Notes under the pieces: generated by a model | What the model was told of the DNA's origin: nothing | Seen by the model: only the letters and a program-made list of their open reading frames with translations | The model's database searches: none | Program-made: the position numbers and the translations under genes | DNA from: Streptomyces antioxidans | Lineage (GTDB): Bacteria > Actinomycetota > Actinomycetes > Streptomycetales > Streptomycetaceae | DNA: 64,000 nt | Assembly (NCBI RefSeq): GCF_000968685.2 | Contig: NZ_LAKD02000049.1 | Location: forward strand, 124,001 to 188,000 | Direction of reading: 5' to 3' | In this document: in pieces, positions 60,432-64,000 of the stretch | How the letters are laid out: the number at the start of each line of letters is the position of its first letter | Numbering within the stretch: position 1 is the first letter of the stretch

Positions 60432-61559
60432 GGGGAGGTGCTCGGCCAGTCGCCCGTAGTCGGAGACGGTGTTGTAGAGATGGGCCGAGAGCCGCAGGAA
60501 GCCCCGCCCGTCCCAGGTCGTGATCGCGGTCTCGCAGCCGGTGTCGGCCGCGATCCGGCGCTGCAGCACGTGCGCGGCCTCGTAGTCGGTGGCGAGTCCG
60601 GCGGGCAGCGGGACCAGCCGCATCGTCGGGGCCTCGCTGGCCCTGACGGCGGCCAGGTCCGCGCCCAGGGCGTCGGCCAGCAGCCCCTGCGCCACCTCGG
60701 CCAGTTTGGTCATCCGGGCGCGGGCGGCGTCCCAGCCGTACGCCTCCTCGATGAACTCCAGCGAGCGCGGCGCCGCGAGCCAGGCGGTGAGGTCCAAGGT
60801 GCCCTGGACGTCGAAGCGTTGGGGGAAGGGGTCAGGGGCGCCCCAGGAGTCGGTGAGCGGCCACAGGTCCTGGGCATCGGGTCCGCGTGCGATCAGCACC
60901 GCCGTACCGCGCGGCGTGCAGCACCACTTGTGCAGATTGCCCACCCAGAAGTCGGCCGCCCCGGCCAGCCCGACCGGGTCGGCCAGCATGCCGGGTGCGT
61001 GGGCGCCGTCGACCAGGACCTTCGCCCCGGCGGCGCGGGCGAGCCGGGCGATCTCCGCCACCGGGAAGAGCCGGGCGGTGGCCGAGGTGATCTGGTCCAC
61101 GACCACCAGCGCGGTGGCCTCGCTCAGCGCTCCCGCGAAGACGGCCGTGATCTCCTCGGCGGTCGCCTCCAGCGGGATGTGCAGCGTCCGCACCCTGGCC
61201 CCGGCCCGTTCGGCGGCGCGCGCCGTGCCCATCGCCACCGCGCCGTAGGCGTGGTCGGTCAGCAGCACCTCGCCGCCGGGCGGCAGCGGCAGACAGCCCA
61301 GGACGGTGCTCACCCCGGCGCTGGCGTTGGGCACCAGGGCGGTGTGCTCCGCCGGGACCCGCAGGAACCGCGCCACGGCGGCGCGCGTCCTGCCCACCCG
61401 CTCGGGCAGCTCCCGGAACCACGCGTCCGGGTTGGTCTCCATCTCCTCGCGCAGCGCCCGCTGGACCTCCTGGACGGTGCGCGGCACGGCGCCGAACGAG
61501 CCGTGGTTGAGATGGACGACCGAGGGGTCGAGCGTCCAGTGCGACGACGGGGTGGTCAT
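60408..61559 (-). CDS. Class V PLP-dependent aminotransferase (isopenicillin N epimerase-like)
   Basis: A 383-residue PLP enzyme of the class V group (isopenicillin N epimerase/cysteine desulfurase-like). VVHLNHGSFGAVP (N terminus), VVVDQITSAT, the PLP-Asp motif VDGAHAPG (183-190) and the Schiff-base Lys211 in FWVGNLHKWCCTPRGTA are all present. The exact reaction (epimerase, lyase or desulfurase) is not decided by sequence. ATG 61559 has GAGGAAGGG about four bases ahead. It is divergent from an FCD/GntR regulator, which probably controls it. Confidence 0.88.
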   Translation of the reverse strand: MTTPSSHWTLDPSVVHLNHGSFGAVPRTVQEVQRALREEMETNPDAWFRELPERVGRTRAAVARFLRVPAEHTALVPNASAGVSTVLGCLPLPPGGEVLLTDHAYGAVAMGTARAAERAGARVRTLHIPLEATAEEITAVFAGALSEATALVVVDQITSATARLFPVAEIARLARAAGAKVLVDGAHAPGMLADPVGLAGAADFWVGNLHKWCCTPRGTAVLIARGPDAQDLWPLTDSWGAPDPFPQRFDVQGTLDLTAWLAAPRSLEFIEEAYGWDAARARMTKLAEVAQGLLADALGADLAAVRASEAPTMRLVPLPAGLATDYEAAHVLQRRIAADTGCETAITTWDGRGFLRLSAHLYNTVSDYGRLAEHLPGVFTTRS

Positions 61560-61683
61560 GGGTCCCTTCCTCGTGCTGGTTGGCTTCGTGCTGGCTGGCT
61601 TGGCCGTAGTTGTCCGATGACTTCTTTGGGCTTCCCGGAACCGTAGGAGGGAGGAGCCATTCTGAACAGGGGCTCGACGTAAA

Positions 61684-61730
61684 TTGGGGGTAACGAAGCC
61701 AACCGGTAGCATGGAGTCATCTAATGACTC
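61684..61730 (+). promoter_or_regulatory. Regulator promoter with an FCD/GntR operator at the start site
   Basis: TTGGGG (61684-61689), a 17-base spacer and TAGCAT (61707-61712), then GAGTCAT-CTA-ATGACTC (61714-61730), a perfect 7-bp dyad that would cover +1. GTCAT/ATGAC half-sites are typical for FadR-subfamily GntR regulators. It lies 154 bases before the aminotransferase start as well. Confidence 0.75.
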
Positions 61731-61783
61731 GACTGAAAAGCTGGTCAGGAATCGACCGGAGCCGGTCAGGAAGGGGCGGCGGG

Positions 61784-62485
61784 ATGACCGCGACCGACGA
61801 GGCGGCGGACGGACTCCGCGCCATGATCGCCAAGGGTGAGCTGGCGCCCGGGCAGCGGCTCCCCGCAGAGCCCGAGCTCTGCACCCGGCTCGGCGTCTCG
61901 CGCGGCTCGCTGCGCGAGGCGGTGCGCTCCCTCGCCGCCCTCGGGCTGCTGGAGTCCCGTCACGGCTCGGGCACGTTCGTATCGGCGCTGCGCCCCGGGC
62001 AGATGCTGGCCGGGTTCGCCGCCACCGTGGACGTCCTGCCGCTCGACGGGCTGCTGGAGCTGTTCGACGTCCGCCGCCCCCTGGAGGCCCAGGCCGCCGC
62101 GCTGGCCGCCGCCCGCGCCGACGAGCGGACGGTCGCCCGGCTGCGCGGGCTCCAGAAGCGGCTGGCCGTCTCCGAGGACGAGACCGAACGGCACGCGCTG
62201 GACCGGGAGTTCCACTCCACGCTCTGCGGGGCGAGCGGCAATGAGGCGCTGGCCGCCCTGATCGACGTACTGCGCGCCCGGGGCAGCCACTACAGCATCT
62301 ACGGCGCCGCCGAGGCCGACACCATCCGGCTGGCCAGCGACCTCGGCCATGAGGCGCTGATCAACGCCATGGCCGCCCGCGATCCGGCGGCCGCCGCTGC
62401 GGCCGCCACCGCCCATCTGTCCCAGACCGAGGTCTGGCTGCGGCGGTACGCCCCGCTGCCGGACGACGGCCCGGCCGCCGGATGA
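61784..62485 (+). CDS. FadR-subfamily GntR regulator (FCD domain)
   Basis: A 233-residue regulator. A winged HTH covers about 7-68 (ADGLRAMIAKGELAPGQRLPAEPELCTRLGVSRGSLREAVRSLAALGLLESRHGSGTFV). The FCD effector domain (about 85-220; LLELFDVRRPLEAQAAALAAARA, LDREFHSTLCGASGNEAL, DLGHEALINAMAARDPAAA) binds metal and small acids in relatives. ATG 61784 has AGGAAGGGG upstream. ATG 61724 is in frame but lies inside the operator and is rejected. Confidence 0.88.
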   Translation: MTATDEAADGLRAMIAKGELAPGQRLPAEPELCTRLGVSRGSLREAVRSLAALGLLESRHGSGTFVSALRPGQMLAGFAATVDVLPLDGLLELFDVRRPLEAQAAALAAARADERTVARLRGLQKRLAVSEDETERHALDREFHSTLCGASGNEALAALIDVLRARGSHYSIYGAAEADTIRLASDLGHEALINAMAARDPAAAAAAATAHLSQTEVWLRRYAPLPDDGPAAG

Positions 62486-62542
62486 ACCACACCGGCCCCG
62501 GTCACCGGCCACAGCCGTCGCCGCCCGTGGCGCTCGAAGCGC

Positions 62543-63433
62543 TCAGTCATCGATGCCCGTGCGCTCGACGCCCGCGACGATATAGCGCTGCAGCACGAGG
62601 AAGACCACCAGCAGCGGCACGATCGACACCGCCGCCGCCATGAACAGCTCATGGAGGTTGACGGTCTGGGCGGTGGTGAACGTCGACAGCGCCACCTGCA
62701 CCGTCCACGCGTCCCGGTCCTGGCCGATGACCAGCGGCCACAGGAAGGAGTTCCAGGCGCCGATGAAGACGATCGTGCCCACCGCGGCGAACACCGGCCG
62801 GGAGTTCGGCACCACGACCCGCCAGTACGTACGCCAGTAGCCGAGACCGTCCACCCGCGCCGCGTCCTCCAGCTCCCGGGGAAAGCCCAGGAAGTACTGG
62901 CGGAAGATGAACGCCGCGACCGCGCTGAACAGCGTGGGCACCACCAGACCGCGCAGCGTGGACACCCAGCCGAGCGAGCTGACCAGCACAAAGCTGGGCA
63001 CGAAGGTGACCGCCGCCGGGACCATCAAGGTGCCCAGGATCCAGTAGAAGACCACATTGGCGTAGGCGTACGGGATGCGCGCCAGGCCGTACCCGGCGAG
63101 CGAGGCCAGCAGCAGGGTGCCCACGGTGGTGAGGACCGCGATCAGCGAGGAGTTGAGCAGCGCGTGCGCCATCGGCACATTGGGGTCGTCGAACAGCTCG
63201 CTGGCGTTGGACCAGTGGAGCTCGGCCGGGAAGAACGTCCAGTCCGGCGAGGTGATGTCGGCCTCGCTGGACAGCCCGTTGCGCACCAGCAGATAGAACG
63301 GGATCAGGAAGACCAGCGCGAGCGCGAGCAGCAGCACCAGCCGCACGGCGCGCCCCACGCCCACGAGCGCGTCCCGGACGTCGCGGGCGTTCCGGCGCCG
63401 GGCATCGCGGGCCTCCCGGGAGGGGGATCGCAT
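62543..63433 (-). CDS. Carbohydrate ABC transporter permease (MalG-like)
   Basis: A 296-residue permease with six TM helices (VRLVLLLALALVFLIPFYLLV to IVPLLVVFLVLQRYIVAGVER). The EAA loop, which contacts the ATPase, is EDAARVDGLGYWRTYWRVVVPNSRP. It is the second permease of a CUT1-type sugar importer; binding protein and ATPase are not in the window. Its ATG overlaps the stop of the preceding permease (TGATG). Confidence 0.92.
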   Translation of the reverse strand: MRSPSREARDARRRNARDVRDALVGVGRAVRLVLLLALALVFLIPFYLLVRNGLSSEADITSPDWTFFPAELHWSNASELFDDPNVPMAHALLNSSLIAVLTTVGTLLLASLAGYGLARIPYAYANVVFYWILGTLMVPAAVTFVPSFVLVSSLGWVSTLRGLVVPTLFSAVAAFIFRQYFLGFPRELEDAARVDGLGYWRTYWRVVVPNSRPVFAAVGTIVFIGAWNSFLWPLVIGQDRDAWTVQVALSTFTTAQTVNLHELFMAAAVSIVPLLVVFLVLQRYIVAGVERTGIDD

Positions 63434-64000
63434 CAGTCCTCCTTCCGGCCCAGGCCGAACCAGCGGGCCTGTACCACCGTCACCACGGCGATGATCAGTG
63501 CCAGGATCACCGCGCCCGCACTGCCCAGGCCCAGGTTCTGCTCCTGGCCCAGCGCCGTGTAGTAGAGGTAGACCAGCGGCGGGCGGGCGTAGGGCGGATA
63601 GCCGCGCGAGTCCGACAGCAGGTTGTAGAACTCGTCGAACGCCTGGAAGGCGTTGATCACCAGCAGCAGCACCACCGCTACCGAGGTCGCCCGCAGCTGC
63701 GGAAAGGTGATGTGCCGGAACACCTGCCAGCCGGGCCGCGCCCCGTCCACGGCCGCCGCCTCGTACAGCCGCGGGGAGATGCGCTGCAGCCCGGCCAGGA
63801 ACAGCACCATGTAGAACCCCGCCTGGAGCCACAGCCGTACGGTCACGATGACCAGCCAGTACCAGGGCGGATCCGTGGTCGAGAGCCAGGCGATCCGCTC
63901 GGCGCCGAACCAGTCCAGCACGGTGTTGGCAAGACCGAAGCGCACCCCGTTGAAGATCGACATCTTCCAGATCAGCGCCGCCACCACATACGAGCACGCC
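63433..64000 (-). CDS. Carbohydrate ABC transporter permease (MalF-like), 5' end outside the window
   Basis: The last 188 residues of a CUT1-type permease: LWLQAGFYMVLFLAGLQRISPRLYEAAAVDGARPGWQVFRHITFPQLRATSV contains the EAA loop (EAAAVDGA). The C terminus is LALIIAVVTVVQARWFGLGRKED. The frame is open to the window edge. The gene order fits a sugar importer whose solute-binding protein would lie just beyond the edge. The FCD/GntR protein and aminotransferase nearby could belong to the same catabolic locus (inference). Confidence 0.9.
   Translation of the reverse strand, partial: ACSYVVAALIWKMSIFNGVRFGLANTVLDWFGAERIAWLSTTDPPWYWLVIVTVRLWLQAGFYMVLFLAGLQRISPRLYEAAAVDGARPGWQVFRHITFPQLRATSVAVVLLLVINAFQAFDEFYNLLSDSRGYPPYARPPLVYLYYTALGQEQNLGLGSAGAVILALIIAVVTVVQARWFGLGRKED

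Noticed and set aside
61724..61783. FCD regulator start at ATG 61724
   Set aside because: It lies inside a perfect operator dyad downstream of a promoter, and the family N terminus begins near ATG 61784.

Overview
This is a very GC-rich actinobacterial chromosome window, almost certainly from a Streptomyces. The evidence is the strong third-position GC bias (seen in the many long antisense open frames), frequent GTG starts, and lineage-specific families: DUF397, DUF5753-type XRE regulators, DUF1062, SAV_2336-type proteins and an emfourin-type inhibitor. The order of housekeeping genes (rnz, phoH, ybeY, corC-like, era, leuA, recO, uppS, zur/znu, glyS, dus, ppdK) is that of the conserved Streptomyces core chromosome. 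Accessory insertions sit between these genes. No tRNA, rRNA, CRISPR array, prophage or insertion sequence was seen.

Layout. 1-3.5 kb: a 5'-truncated repeat-rich lipoprotein, a HIT protein, ribonuclease Z and a PfkB sugar kinase. 3.6-6.5 kb: the phoH-ybeY-corC operon, closed by a strong terminator. 6.9-9.3 kb: an 800-residue protein of Ig-like repeats without a signal peptide, followed by a tandem array of five identical small hairpins. 9.5-11 kb: a degenerate cytidine deaminase-like protein and Era. 11-12.4 kb: an M4 (protealysin-like) protease with its probable emfourin inhibitor. 12.5-14.5 kb: leuA behind a Leu-rich leader peptide. 14.8-20.5 kb: a TerB-like protein, an MMPL exporter, a sensor kinase/response regulator pair and a YegP protein. 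20.6-26.2 kb: mixed small genes (two acetyltransferases, an AhpD-like protein, an MFS remnant, a lipoprotein, a VOC protein, DUF1062, a methyltransferase). 26.3-28.2 kb: a WhiJ-like regulatory module (ATP-binding protein, XRE regulator, two DUF397 proteins) around a perfect 13-bp inverted repeat. 28.2-33.3 kb: recO, uppS, a TetR/reductase pair, an epimerase with a doubled operator and a frameshifted GH18-like pseudogene. 33.3-38.6 kb: zur, znuBCA and glyS. 38.6-44.5 kb: TetR/aldo-keto reductase, two DHA2 exporters and an XRE regulator. 44.7-54 kb: dus, then a tight four-gene operon described below. 54.5-64 kb: ppdK, an ArsR-type regulator, an amino-acid permease, a class-V aminotransferase, an FCD/GntR regulator and two sugar ABC permeases, the last running off the window.

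The most interesting system is 46007-54035. Four genes overlap or nearly touch: an alpha/beta hydrolase, a caspase-like peptidase with a C-terminal VMAP-C-like domain, a MoxR-type AAA ATPase, and a 1177-residue SAV_2336-type protein (vWA-like) with a long TPR tail. This matches the logic of the vWA-MoxR-VMAP ternary conflict systems predicted in multicellular bacteria. In that reading the ATPase and vWA-like protein control a caspase effector, and the lipase-like hydrolase is a possible second effector. A second theme is short duplications that contain stop codons at the 3' ends of at least five unrelated genes (pfkB, the Ig-repeat gene, terB-like, mmpL, a lipoprotein). A third is a set of well-formed operators at the start of regulatory pairs.
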